A DNA stretch of 64,000 bases from Marinobacter sp. F4218 (lineage in GTDB: Bacteria > Pseudomonadota > Gammaproteobacteria > Pseudomonadales > Oleiphilaceae): positions 2,356,001 through 2,420,000 of the forward strand of contig NZ_JAHZIL010000003.1 in the NCBI RefSeq assembly GCF_019443085.1, given 5' to 3'. Below the pieces are notes generated by a model. The model searched no databases and had not been told where the DNA came from. It saw nothing but the letters and a program-made list of their open reading frames with translations. This document shows positions 35,933-44,457 of this stretch, piece after piece. How positions within the stretch are numbered: the stretch's first letter is position 1; the number at the start of each line of letters is the position of its first letter. The position numbers and the translations under genes were made by a program.

Positions 35933-37054
35933 ATGGAATTTGAAAAGCTGCTTCGTCTGATGGTTGAAAAAGGGGGCTCGGACCTGTTCATCACGGCAGG
36001 AGTTCCGCCCAGCATGAAGGTGAACGGCAAGGTGCTACCGGTCACCAAGAATGCGCTGACTCCGGAACAGACCCGGGAATTCGTCTACGGTGCCATGAAC
36101 GACAAGCAGCGGGCCGAGTTTGAGGAAAGCCACGAATGCAACTTCGCGATCAGTGCCAGGGGCATCGGCCGTTTCCGGGTGAGCGCCTTCTTCCAGCGGA
36201 ACCTGTGCGGCATGGTGCTGCGTCGGATCGAGGTGAAGATTCCCCAGATCGATGACCTGTCGTTGCCGGAGGTGGTCAAGGACCTGGCGATGACCAAACG
36301 GGGCCTGATCATGTTCGTGGGCGCCACCGGTACCGGCAAGTCAACGTCGCTCGCGGCGATGCTGGGGCATCGGAACCGGAACAGCCGGGGGCATATCATC
36401 TCCATCGAAGACCCGATCGAATTCGTCCACCAGCACCAGGGCTGCATCGTTACCCAGCGTGAGGTGGGGATCGATACCGAAAGCTTTGAGGTGGCCCTGA
36501 AGAACACCCTGCGTCAGGCGCCCGACGTAATCCTGATCGGCGAGGTCCGGACCCGCCAGACCATGGAGTATTCCGTTCAGTTTGCCGAAACCGGCCACCT
36601 GTGCCTGGCGACCCTGCACGCCAACAACGCCAACCAGGCGCTGGACCGGATTATCCAGTTCTTCCCGCCCGAACAGCACAACCAGATCTGGATGGACCTG
36701 TCCCTCAACCTCAAGGCGATCGTGGCCCAGCAACTGGTCCCGACACCGGATGGCAAGGGCCGGAAGGCGGTAATCGAGGTCCTGATCAATACGCCTCTGG
36801 TGGCCGACATGATCCGCAAGGCCGAGGTGCACAAGCTCAAGGAACTGATGTCCAAATCCACCGAATCGGGCATGCAGACCTTTGATCAGGCACTCTACCG
36901 GCTTTACGCGGAAGGTTCGATTACCTATGAAGATGCACTCGCCCACGCCGATTCCGCCAACGATCTGCGTCTGATGATCAAGTTGGGTGCCGATGCCCAG
37001 GGAGCGGATCAGTTGTCCTCGACAGTCGACAAGCTGTCGATCCAGGGTGATTAG
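35933..37054 (+). CDS. pilU: PilT-dependent retraction ATPase PilU
   Basis: A 373-aa paralogue of PilT with Walker A GATGTGKST at residues 130-138, IISIEDPIEFVHQHQGC, DVILIGEVRTRQTMEYSVQFAETGHLCLATLHANNANQAL, and a longer C-terminal tail than PilT (ending in VDKLSIQGD). PilU boosts PilT-driven retraction force and, from other species, only works with PilT present. The order pilT-pilU is conserved in Pseudomonas and relatives. Confidence 0.95.
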   Translation: MEFEKLLRLMVEKGGSDLFITAGVPPSMKVNGKVLPVTKNALTPEQTREFVYGAMNDKQRAEFEESHECNFAISARGIGRFRVSAFFQRNLCGMVLRRIEVKIPQIDDLSLPEVVKDLAMTKRGLIMFVGATGTGKSTSLAAMLGHRNRNSRGHIISIEDPIEFVHQHQGCIVTQREVGIDTESFEVALKNTLRQAPDVILIGEVRTRQTMEYSVQFAETGHLCLATLHANNANQALDRIIQFFPPEQHNQIWMDLSLNLKAIVAQQLVPTPDGKGRKAVIEVLINTPLVADMIRKAEVHKLKELMSKSTESGMQTFDQALYRLYAEGSITYEDALAHADSANDLRLMIKLGADAQGADQLSSTVDKLSIQGD

Positions 37055-37100
37055 ACAAAAGTCGTAAATTGTTAGTCTCGCGAACCAGTAGGATTGGCAT

Positions 37101-37130
37101 TTGAGGCCATTAGCCCGTGCTGCGTATACT
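37101..37130 (+). promoter_or_regulatory. Likely sigma-70 promoter of the fadL gene
   Basis: TTGAGG (37101-37106) and TATACT (37125-37130), 18 bases apart, just before a 32-base leader. Confidence 0.6.
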
Positions 37131-37161
37131 CCGCGCCGAATTAAAAAGGAGATACCTGCAC

Positions 37162-38529
37162 ATGAGATCCACACTGCTTGCGCGAGCCGTTCGCCTAACC
37201 ACTCTGGCCGCCATCACCGGGCCGGCCACGGCGCTGGCTGGCGGTTTTTCCCTGAATGAGCAAAGTGCCAGTGCTATGGGCACGGCGAACGCCGGTGCGG
37301 CGGCCAACCCGGAAAATGCCACCACGGTGCTGTTCAATCCGGCTGGCATGAGCCAGCTGTCCGGGACCAATGTCTCGTTTGGTGCCGCAGTACTGGATAT
37401 TGATGCCGAAGCGAAGCAGGACAGCATTTCCGCAACCCGTGAAAACCCTGCAGTTCCGGTGCGGCCTGCCACCAACGGTGGCGATATTTCCGACCCTGCG
37501 GTCCTGCCCAACTTTTACCTGAGCCACGAAGTCAGTGACGAGATCGACGTCGGCTTCGGTATTCACGCGCCCTACGGATTGGCCGCCGATTACGACGACG
37601 ATTTCGCCGGTCGCTTCTTTGCCGACAAGACCGAGCTGACGGCCATTGCCTTTACACCTTCCGTCTCAGTCAGCAACGGCCAGGGACTGTCTATGGGCGC
37701 GGGCCTCAACCTGATCTACGCCGAGGGCCGTCTTACCCGTTATCAGGATCTGAGCTCGACAGCCGGACCGGCTGCGCTTGCCCTGCCCGAGCCCTACGCC
37801 GACATCGAAGGCGATGATGTGGCTGTTACCTTCCGGGTGGGTTTCCTCTATGAGCTCTCGAATCGGACTCAGTTCGGCCTGACAGCCCAGACCGGAACCG
37901 AGCTGGAACTCAAGGGGGATGCGGAAATCAGTAATGTGCCGGTACCGCCGACCTTCACTGACACTACAACCCTGAATGAAAAGGTGACCGTGCCGTTGGC
38001 GATTCCCGAGAGCGTGACCTTTGGCGCCCGGCACCAGCTGACCGACGAGGTCACGGTTCTGGCAGGGGCGACCTACGCCAGGTGGGGGCGTTTCGAGGAG
38101 CTGGATATCATCAGCCGGGATCCGAACGGAGAGATTGCTGGCGTCCCGGGAGCCTACATCACCCACATTACCGAGAAGTGGAAGAACACCTGGCAGTTCA
38201 ACCTTGGCGGAATCTGGCAGGCGACCCCGGCATGGGCGTTCAAGGCAGGCTACGCCTGGGACGAGTCACCCGTTGACCAGTTCGTTACCGCCCGCATTCC
38301 CTCGGAAGACCGGCACTGGCTGACCCTGGGTGCCCAGTGGAAGGATGTCCAAAGTGGTTGGGCGGTCGATGCGGCGATTGGTACACTGATTTTTGCCGAT
38401 GACGCGGAAGTCGATGACCGGTACTACACGCACCAGAACCCGACCCGGCCGAGCTCGGTCGCCAATTATCAGGGCGCTTACGAGTTGAGTGCCTGGAGTG
38501 CGTCAGTGCAGGTCAGCAAGGCCTTCTAA
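37162..38529 (+). CDS. fadL: FadL/TodX family outer-membrane hydrophobic substrate transporter
   Basis: A 455-aa outer-membrane barrel with a signal peptide (MRSTLLARAVRLTTLAAITG, cleaved near ALAGG). The mature start GGFSLNEQSASAMGTANAGAAA and the NPAGM motif (VLFNPAGMSQLSG near residue 62) are classic for the FadL hatch region. The last residue is phenylalanine, as for barrel insertion. It passes long-chain fatty acids or other hydrophobic compounds to the periplasm. AAGGAGA lies about 10 bases before the ATG at 37162. It is not related closely by eye to the aupA protein at the right edge. The hydrocarbon substrate is unknown. Confidence 0.9.
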   Translation: MRSTLLARAVRLTTLAAITGPATALAGGFSLNEQSASAMGTANAGAAANPENATTVLFNPAGMSQLSGTNVSFGAAVLDIDAEAKQDSISATRENPAVPVRPATNGGDISDPAVLPNFYLSHEVSDEIDVGFGIHAPYGLAADYDDDFAGRFFADKTELTAIAFTPSVSVSNGQGLSMGAGLNLIYAEGRLTRYQDLSSTAGPAALALPEPYADIEGDDVAVTFRVGFLYELSNRTQFGLTAQTGTELELKGDAEISNVPVPPTFTDTTTLNEKVTVPLAIPESVTFGARHQLTDEVTVLAGATYARWGRFEELDIISRDPNGEIAGVPGAYITHITEKWKNTWQFNLGGIWQATPAWAFKAGYAWDESPVDQFVTARIPSEDRHWLTLGAQWKDVQSGWAVDAAIGTLIFADDAEVDDRYYTHQNPTRPSSVANYQGAYELSAWSASVQVSKAF

Positions 38530-38540
38530 TCATGATGCAT

Positions 38541-38566
38541 GGCTGATCAGCGTCTGCTGATCAGCC
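38541..38566. repeat. 11-bp perfect hairpin over the end of the 38561 gene
   Basis: GGCTGATCAGC, loop GTCT, GCTGATCAGCC. It lies between convergent fadL and the leftward gene and covers that gene's stop codon. No T-run follows, so it may be a barrier or RNA-end stabiliser rather than a classical terminator. Confidence 0.6.
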
Positions 38567-38935
38567 GATGACCTGGCCGCGGTAGATGACCTTCTTCTTC
38601 CGTGCCTGGTCCGCTTCTGTATCCGCTTCGCTTGCCTCTACTGCAGGCCTGTTGTCCTCAGCGATTTCCTGGCCCCGATACATCCGTTTCGGCGCTTCTG
38701 CATCGTCAATTGCCACACACAGTTGCGGCACCTTTTCCTGCAATGCCTCCCAGGTACGGGTCAGGTGACTGGAGCGCGTTTTGCTCGCGTATTCCGCCAG
38801 CTGTTGTTCCAGATGTTCTTCTGTGAGGTGCAATTTGACGCCGAATTCGGAGCGAATCAGGCGGCGGCACTGGTGAACCAGCTTGAGCAGGCCCGGATCC
38901 AGCAGCCAGCTTCGTTCAGATGCCATAGATGTCAT
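38561..38935 (-). CDS. Hypothetical protein with two YRGQ motifs (DUF4278-like tail)
   Basis: A 124-aa cytoplasmic-looking protein. Residues 1-80 are helical and charged (SWLLDPGLLKLVHQCRRLIRSEFGV). The tail carries two copies of a short motif, RMYRGQEI near residue 85 and VIYRGQVIG at the C terminus, separated by an acidic linker (EASEADTEADQARKKK). The YRGQ element recalls the DUF4278 peptide of cyanobacteria and proteobacteria, but I am not sure. No function is known. It is transcribed toward fadL, and its stop lies inside a perfect hairpin. The 295 bases between its start and polA show no other gene, only the polA terminator. Confidence 0.7.
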   Translation of the reverse strand: MTSMASERSWLLDPGLLKLVHQCRRLIRSEFGVKLHLTEEHLEQQLAEYASKTRSSHLTRTWEALQEKVPQLCVAIDDAEAPKRMYRGQEIAEDNRPAVEASEADTEADQARKKKVIYRGQVIG

Positions 38936-39175
38936 GGTTACGACCTCGGACTGGATGTGTCACGAATGGCGCTGCCTGGTTTCAGTGGGACGGGCGAACG
39001 CCGACACTGAAAAATAAAGCGAATTTCGTGCCGCTTCTGAAAGAAAGCCGTGGAGTGCTGTTATCAAAGGTCGGGAGGAGGGGAGAGCGGAGAAAATTCA
39101 GCGTCTTGGTCGGAAGGTTACGCTTTTTTAAGGTGCATTTTGTGAGCTGTTGCCCTGTTTTGGGGGCGTTAATGG

Positions 39176-39200
39176 AAAAGCACCGGGCTTTGGCCCGGTG
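39176..39200 (-). terminator. Terminator after polA
   Basis: Eight-base stem CACCGGGC/GCCCGGTG (39181-39200) with loop TTTG. Leftward it is followed by CTTTTC. Confidence 0.6.
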
Positions 39201-39230
39201 TTGTCTGACAGAGCGGGACAGCCCGGTTAG

Positions 39231-41957
39231 TTAATGGGCTTCGTCCCAGTTGTCTCCGACGCCCGCCTCCACGACGAGCGGAACATCGAGCCTGGCCGCC
39301 GCTGACATCCGTTTCACCAGTCCATCCCGGACTTTGTCCAGCGCCGCTTCCCGGACCTCGAGGATCAGTTCGTCGTGGACCTGCATAGTCATCCTGGCCT
39401 CGTCGGCATGCTCCCGGAGTAGCCAGTCCTCAACCTCAATCATGGCCCGTTTAATGATGTCGGCCGCCGTACCCTGCATCGGGGCGTTGATCGCCGTTCG
39501 TTCGGCAGCCTGCTGCATTTGTTTGTTACGGGCATTGATCTCCGGCAGGTAGAGGCGCCGGCCGAACAGGGTTTCCACAAAACCATCCTCATGGGCCTGT
39601 TTGCGGATATTGTCCATGTATCTGAGTACGCCCGGGTAGCGTTCGAAATAACGGTCAATGTACGCCTGCGCGACTTTGCGCTCGACATCCAGCTGGCGGG
39701 ACAGGCCGAACGCGGACATGCCGTAGATCAGGCCAAAGTTGATGGCCTTGGCGCTGCGGCGTTGGTCCCCTGAAACCTCGTCCACGGCGACGCCAAACAC
39801 TTCGGCCGCGGTCGCTTTGTGGATGTCCTCGCCCTGTTCGAACGCACTCAGCAGGCCCTTGTCCCCGGACAGGTGTGCCATGATGCGCAATTCAATCTGG
39901 GAGTAGTCAGCCGCTACCAGCTTGTAGCCTTCCGGAGCGATGAAGGCCTGACGAATCCGGCGGCCCTGTTCGCTGCGAATCGGGATGTTCTGCAGGTTGG
40001 GCTCGGATGAGGACAGGCGACCGGTGGCCGTAACTGCCTGGTGGTAAGACGTATGAACCCGGCCGGTGCGGTGACTGATCAGCTCTGGCAGCGTGTCCGT
40101 ATAGGTGGATTTCAGTTTGCTCAGACTGCGATGCTCAAGAATGAGTCGTGGCAGTTCGTGTTCGTGGGCGAGTTCCTGGAGCACTGGCTCGGCCGTTGAG
40201 GGGGCGCCCTTGGGGGTCTTCTTGACGACCGGCAGGCCCATTTTGTCGTAGAAGATGGCTTGCAGTTGCTTCGGGGAGCCGAGATTGAACGTTTCTCCGG
40301 CGACCTCGTGGGCTTCCTGCTCAAGTTCGGCCATGCGTTCGGCCAGCTCCTGGCTGTGCCTGCGAAGCGTGCCGGCATTGATCAGGGTGCCCCGCTGTTC
40401 CATCCGGGACAGAACCGGTACCAGAGGCAGATCGATCTCACGGTATACCGATTCCAGCCTGCCGGTTTTTTTCAGCAGGGGTTTCAGCGTCTGGTGCAGG
40501 CGCAGGGTGATGTCGGCGTCTTCAGCCGCGTAGGGGCCGGCCTTTTCGAGTTCAATCTGGTTAAACGTCAGCTGCTTGGCGCCCTTGCCGGCAATGGACT
40601 CGAAGGTAATGGTGCTCTCATCCAGGTACTGCCGCGCCAGGCTGTCCATGTCGTGGCGCGTGAGGACGGAGTTGAGCACATAGGACTCCAGCATGGTGTC
40701 CTCGGCGATGCCTTCCAGATTGATGCCGTGGTTCGCCAGTACGTTCTTGTCGTACTTGAGGTTCTGGCCGACCTTGGCCTGTTTCGGGTCTTCCAGCAGT
40801 GGTTTGAGTCGGTCCAGTACCGCGTCACGGTCCAGTTGCTCGGGCGCGCCCATGTAATCGTGCGCCAGGGGTACGTAGGCGGCTTCGCCGGGCACAACGG
40901 CAAAGGATACCCCGACCACCTCGGCGTCACTGTACCGAAGGCTGGTGGTTTCGGTGTCGAAGGCGAACAGACCCGAGTCCTTTAACCGTTTCAGCCAGCT
41001 GTCCAGTTCAGCCTGGTCGGTGATGATGGCATAGTTCTTTTCCCCGGGCGGGCTGCTCGGGGCATCAGGCGGATCTGCGGATTCGTCGTTGCCATGGTCT
41101 TGCTCCAGCTCCGCGACCCAGCTCCGGAACTCGTATTCCTTGAACAGGTCCCGGAGCAGGTCATCGTCCTGTTGCCTGAGTTTCAGGTCTTCGAGCCCGA
41201 AGTCCAGATCCACGTCGGTCTTGATCGTGGCCAGCTCCCGACTCAGGGGCAGGGTCTCCGTGGCTTCGCGAAGATACTCGCCGATCTTGCCCTTGATCTC
41301 ATCCGAGTGCTCAATCAGGTTGTCGAGGTCCTGGTAGCTCTCAAGCCACTTTACCGCCGTCTTCGGGCCGCACTTGTTGACGCCCGGAATGTTGTCGACC
41401 TTGTCGCCGACCAGCGCCAGATAGTCGATGATCTGTTCGGGCGTTACCCCGAATTTCTCCCGCACACCGTCCCGATCCATGCGGGTTTCCGTCATGGTGT
41501 TGATGAGGGTGACGTGATCACTGACCAGTTGGGCCATGTCCTTGTCACCGGTGGATACCACCACATCTATGCCCTTGCTGGTGGCTTCGTGGGCGAGAGT
41601 GCCGATCACATCGTCCGCTTCCACGCCGGTGACAATCAGCAGCGGCAGGCCCATGGCCTTCACGATCTCGTGGATGGGTTCTATCTGGCAGGCAAGGTCG
41701 TCCGGCATCGGCGGGCGGTTGGCTTTGTACTCTTCGTACATGTCATGGCGGAAGGTTTTGCCCTTGGCGTCAAACACCACCACCATCTTCGAGCCCGGGA
41801 AATCCTGTTCCAGTCGCCGCAGCATGCTGATTACGCCCTTGATGGCTCCAGTCGGCTGGTTTTTGCTCGTGGTGAGCGGGGGAAGTGCATGATAGGCGCG
41901 GAAAAGGTAGGACGAACCGTCCACAAGAACCACAGGCGGAGTCTTTTGCTCAGTCAT
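39231..41957 (-). CDS. polA: DNA polymerase I
   Basis: A 908-aa enzyme with all three domains: the 5'-3' exonuclease (residues 1-290, beginning VVLVDGSSYLFRAYHALPPL), the proofreading 3'-5' exonuclease (about 330-500, with the acidic FDTETTSLR motif, so proofreading should be active), and the polymerase (about 520-908) with motif A AADYSQIELRIMAHLSGD, motif B RSAKAINFGLIYGMSAFGLSRQL and motif C MTMQVHDELILEV. The frame is open to 42029, but the ATG at 41957 (MTEQKTPPVV) is the standard start. It fills gaps after primer removal and repair. Confidence 0.97.
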   Translation of the reverse strand: MTEQKTPPVVLVDGSSYLFRAYHALPPLTTSKNQPTGAIKGVISMLRRLEQDFPGSKMVVVFDAKGKTFRHDMYEEYKANRPPMPDDLACQIEPIHEIVKAMGLPLLIVTGVEADDVIGTLAHEATSKGIDVVVSTGDKDMAQLVSDHVTLINTMTETRMDRDGVREKFGVTPEQIIDYLALVGDKVDNIPGVNKCGPKTAVKWLESYQDLDNLIEHSDEIKGKIGEYLREATETLPLSRELATIKTDVDLDFGLEDLKLRQQDDDLLRDLFKEYEFRSWVAELEQDHGNDESADPPDAPSSPPGEKNYAIITDQAELDSWLKRLKDSGLFAFDTETTSLRYSDAEVVGVSFAVVPGEAAYVPLAHDYMGAPEQLDRDAVLDRLKPLLEDPKQAKVGQNLKYDKNVLANHGINLEGIAEDTMLESYVLNSVLTRHDMDSLARQYLDESTITFESIAGKGAKQLTFNQIELEKAGPYAAEDADITLRLHQTLKPLLKKTGRLESVYREIDLPLVPVLSRMEQRGTLINAGTLRRHSQELAERMAELEQEAHEVAGETFNLGSPKQLQAIFYDKMGLPVVKKTPKGAPSTAEPVLQELAHEHELPRLILEHRSLSKLKSTYTDTLPELISHRTGRVHTSYHQAVTATGRLSSSEPNLQNIPIRSEQGRRIRQAFIAPEGYKLVAADYSQIELRIMAHLSGDKGLLSAFEQGEDIHKATAAEVFGVAVDEVSGDQRRSAKAINFGLIYGMSAFGLSRQLDVERKVAQAYIDRYFERYPGVLRYMDNIRKQAHEDGFVETLFGRRLYLPEINARNKQMQQAAERTAINAPMQGTAADIIKRAMIEVEDWLLREHADEARMTMQVHDELILEVREAALDKVRDGLVKRMSAAARLDVPLVVEAGVGDNWDEAH

Positions 41958-42044
41958 GTCAAAACGGGTCCGGATTCTGATTGAAGCGTTGGTTGGCTTG
42001 TGCAAATCTGTACTTAATTCAATTGGCAAAAGGGTATCACGAAA

Positions 42045-42386
42045 ATGAAACGATTCGCCTTTCCCGGAGCGTTACTGCTTGCGTGTTTTTCCGGAGTGGT
42101 TATTGCCCAGAATGACGGTGCCCTGGATGAGACGCTCGTGGAAACTCCGGACGAGCCCGTGGTGATCTCGGATTACCAGCCCAGCAGCGACGGCCCGCAG
42201 ATTGTCATTCGACCCGGAGAGAATGAGGTCTTCTACGAGTACCGGGTGAACGGCCAGCTCATGGAGATCAAGGTGGTACCGGAGGTCGGCCCGGAATACT
42301 ACCTCGTCCCTTCGGACGGGGGCGGCTGGATCCGGGAAACCGAGTCCGACATGCTGGTGCCGAGCTGGGTGCTGTTTCGCTGGTAG
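42045..42386 (+). CDS. DUF2782 family exported protein
   Basis: A 113-aa protein with a signal peptide (MKRFAFPGALLLACFSGVVIAQ, cleaved near VIAQ-ND) and a small mature domain containing the DUF2782 pattern IVIRPGENEVFYEYRVNGQLMEIKVVPEVGPEYYLV. The family is found next to polA in Pseudomonas and relatives, divergent as here. Function is unknown. It starts 88 bases from the polA ATG on the opposite strand. A terminal tryptophan follows PSWVLFRW. Confidence 0.85.
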   Translation: MKRFAFPGALLLACFSGVVIAQNDGALDETLVETPDEPVVISDYQPSSDGPQIVIRPGENEVFYEYRVNGQLMEIKVVPEVGPEYYLVPSDGGGWIRETESDMLVPSWVLFRW

Positions 42387-42428
42387 GTGTGGCTGGTGCC
42401 CGGTCTGGAATCGGGAAATTCGGTGAGC

Positions 42429-42457
42429 TTGGGTCACCTGTCAGCTTTTAGTATGAA
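42429..42457 (+). promoter_or_regulatory. Possible promoter of the phasin-like gene
   Basis: TTGGGT (42429-42434) and TATGAA (42452-42457), 17 bases apart. Confidence 0.4.
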
Positions 42458-42565
42458 CATTCTAATTTTTCTCCGTACCTTGGAAGTCGAAATTCAGAAA
42501 AGGCCGGAAGTCGACGCTAGGCCGCTGGACCGAAAGTGCTTTCAGAAAACCTAAGGAGAAATGTT

Positions 42566-42979
42566 ATGGGTAAACTAAAATCGTATCAGGAACAGATTCA
42601 GGAAATCGTTGAGAAAGGCATCAACACTGCCGAAGAGCAGCAGAAAAAACTGGCTTCGAAGCCGTTTGATTATGCTGAGAAGCTGGAGTCCGAAGCTCGC
42701 GAATACAGCGTCAAGACTCTGCGCAAGCGTTACTACGGGTACAGCGAAAACCTGTTCGACCAGCTGCGCAGCCTGAACAGCCGCTTCGGCAACTTTGCCG
42801 CCGATCTGGTTGCCAAGCTGGAGAAGGAAGCGGCGGATACCGTCTCCGAAACCGCTGACGAAGTGACCAGTGCTGCGCAAAGTGCCAAGGCTTCAGTAAC
42901 AACCAAGAAGCCGGCTGCGCGCAAGACCACTACGCGCAAGACCACTTCTTCTGAGAAGAAGACGACTGCGTCTGCCTAA
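42566..42979 (+). CDS. Phasin-like protein with basic Lys/Thr/Ala-rich tail
   Basis: A 137-aa protein. The first 95 residues are an uninterrupted run of charged helices (QIQEIVEKGINTAEEQQKKLASK, SENLFDQLRSLNSRFGNFAADLVAKLEKEAADT), like phasins that coat polyhydroxyalkanoate granules. The last 35 residues are a lysine/threonine/alanine tail (KKPAARKTTTRKTTSSEKK) resembling histone H1-like proteins and PhaF of Pseudomonas, which binds DNA and granules. ATG choice: 42566 is seven bases from AAGGAG. An ATG at 42561 is in another frame. It has its own promoter and a strong terminator, so it is likely well expressed. Granule binding is an inference from family resemblance. Confidence 0.7.
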   Translation: MGKLKSYQEQIQEIVEKGINTAEEQQKKLASKPFDYAEKLESEAREYSVKTLRKRYYGYSENLFDQLRSLNSRFGNFAADLVAKLEKEAADTVSETADEVTSAAQSAKASVTTKKPAARKTTTRKTTSSEKKTTASA

Positions 42980-43017
42980 GACGCCTGATGGAACGCCGCG
43001 TGTCGGTGGTCTTCAGT

Positions 43018-43053
43018 AAAAAGGGCGGAGGTTGATAACCTCCGCCCTTTTTT
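43018..43053 (+). terminator. Strong terminator after the phasin-like gene
   Basis: Eleven-base stem GGGCGGAGGTT/AACCTCCGCCC with a GAT loop and T6. The left A-run also suits the leftward DUF4124 gene. Confidence 0.9.
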
Positions 43054-43086
43054 GTGTCCGGACATTTTGTTTCGGACGGTCGACTG

Positions 43087-43734
43087 CTAGTCCTTGTCCG
43101 TCCCATTCAGTGACAGCGTGCGCGGCTCCCCGGTCACTTCTTCCAGACGCTCGATATCGGCTTTGAAATCGGCTTTGAGGGCGTCAATTTCCCGGTTCTG
43201 GACATCGATTTCCCGTTCAAGGTCGCGAATCTGGGATTCCAGTCGCCGGATCTTTTCCAGCGAGGCCTCCGGAATGTCGCGACCGGCGCGCTCCATGTCA
43301 GCTGCGCGGCTTTGCTCATTGTCCAGCTGGCTCGAGATGACAGCGATGTTGCCCCGCTTCAGCTGGATCAGGCCTTCCAGTTCGCGAACCTTGCGGTGCA
43401 TGGCACGAACGGCCTGGTCTGGATGACTGTAGCGCTTCAGCAGCAGGCGGTCCTTTTCACGCTGGATTTCCCGCTCTTTCTGTCGCTGTTTTTCGGCTTC
43501 CCGGGCGGCGATTTCTTCTTCGGTCGGCGCCGGATCGACAGTTTCGATGACCCGGCCGTTATTGCCGAGAATGTCGTAACCCCGCTGGGTGGCTTCCTGG
43601 GGGATGGTGTTGCTGATGACGACCTGACCGTTTTCATCCGTGTACCGGTACATGCCAGCGTGAGCGGTGGCAACAATTCCCAGTGCCAACGTCATCGCAG
43701 CTGCGATTTTGAATGGAGTTAAACGGTTGGTCAT
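43087..43734 (-). CDS. DUF4124 domain-containing periplasmic coiled-coil protein
   Basis: A 215-aa protein with a signal peptide (PFKIAAAMTLALGIVATAHA-GMYRY). The DUF4124 start of the mature protein is GMYRYTDENGQVVISNTIPQEATQRGYDIL, a small domain that often opens exported proteins. The rest is a long charged coiled coil (about residues 75-205, AAREAEKQRQKEREIQREKD, then LIQLKRGNIAVISSQLDNEQ and RLESQIRDLEREIDVQNREIDALK). Function is unknown. It probably binds or spans something in the periplasm. It lies three bases after the pyrE stop on the same strand, so it is co-transcribed with pyrE. Confidence 0.8.
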   Translation of the reverse strand: MTNRLTPFKIAAAMTLALGIVATAHAGMYRYTDENGQVVISNTIPQEATQRGYDILGNNGRVIETVDPAPTEEEIAAREAEKQRQKEREIQREKDRLLLKRYSHPDQAVRAMHRKVRELEGLIQLKRGNIAVISSQLDNEQSRAADMERAGRDIPEASLEKIRRLESQIRDLEREIDVQNREIDALKADFKADIERLEEVTGEPRTLSLNGTDKD

Positions 43735-43737
43735 GAA

Positions 43738-44376
43738 TCAGACTCCGTAGCGATCCCGATAACTGGCCACCTTCGCGGCGTGGTCGGAAAATTCCGGATT
43801 GGCCTTCAGGTAGTCCAGAACCTGTTCGAGGCGGATGATGCTGACAACCGGGATGCCGAATTCTTGCTCGACTTCCTGGATGGCGGACAGCTCCCCGTTG
43901 CCTTTTTCCTGGCGGTCCAGAGCGATCAGCACACCTGCCGGCTCGGCGCCGGCGCTGCGGATCAGGTCAATGGATTCCCGGATGGCAGTGCCTGCGGTAA
44001 TGACGTCGTCGACAATCAGGACTTTGCCCTGCAATGGCGCGCCGACCACATTGCCGCCCTCACCGTGATCTTTCTTTTCCTTGCGGTTAAAGGCAAAGGG
44101 TTTGCTGTTACCGTCTGTAGCGAGCGCCATGGCCGTCACGGTGGCCAACGGAATGCCCTTATAGGCAGGCCCGAAAATAATGTCATAATCCAGCCCACTG
44201 CGTTCTATCGCGGCGGCATAAGCTTTGCTTAACTGAAGGAGGTCGTCGCCCGTGTTGAACAGCCCCGCGTTGAAAAAGTACGGACTGGTACGGCCGGATT
44301 TGAGCGTGAATTCACCAAAGCGAAGTACGTTCCGGCGAATGGCAAATTCGATGAAATTTTGCTGATAGTCGTGCAT
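43738..44376 (-). CDS. pyrE: Orotate phosphoribosyltransferase
   Basis: A 212-aa type I phosphoribosyltransferase that makes OMP from orotate and PRPP in pyrimidine synthesis. The PRPP motif [17 protein letters not shown] is near residue 120, and the N-terminal [21 protein letters not shown] block is present. Length is standard. It is divergent from crc with an 81-base gap, the same neighbour as in Pseudomonas. Confidence 0.96.
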   Translation of the reverse strand: MHDYQQNFIEFAIRRNVLRFGEFTLKSGRTSPYFFNAGLFNTGDDLLQLSKAYAAAIERSGLDYDIIFGPAYKGIPLATVTAMALATDGNSKPFAFNRKEKKDHGEGGNVVGAPLQGKVLIVDDVITAGTAIRESIDLIRSAGAEPAGVLIALDRQEKGNGELSAIQEVEQEFGIPVVSIIRLEQVLDYLKANPEFSDHAAKVASYRDRYGV

Positions 44377-44402
44377 GGCAAGGCTTCTGGCGGGTGTGGA
44401 TC

Positions 44403-44430
44403 TTTAATTAGCGCGTAAAACCGGTATCAT
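44403..44430 (+). promoter_or_regulatory. Likely sigma-70 promoter of crc
   Basis: TTTAAT (44403-44408) and TATCAT (44425-44430), 16 bases apart, 28 bases before the ATG. Confidence 0.5.
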
Positions 44431-44457
44431 ACACACAAACCGAATCAGGGAACACGT

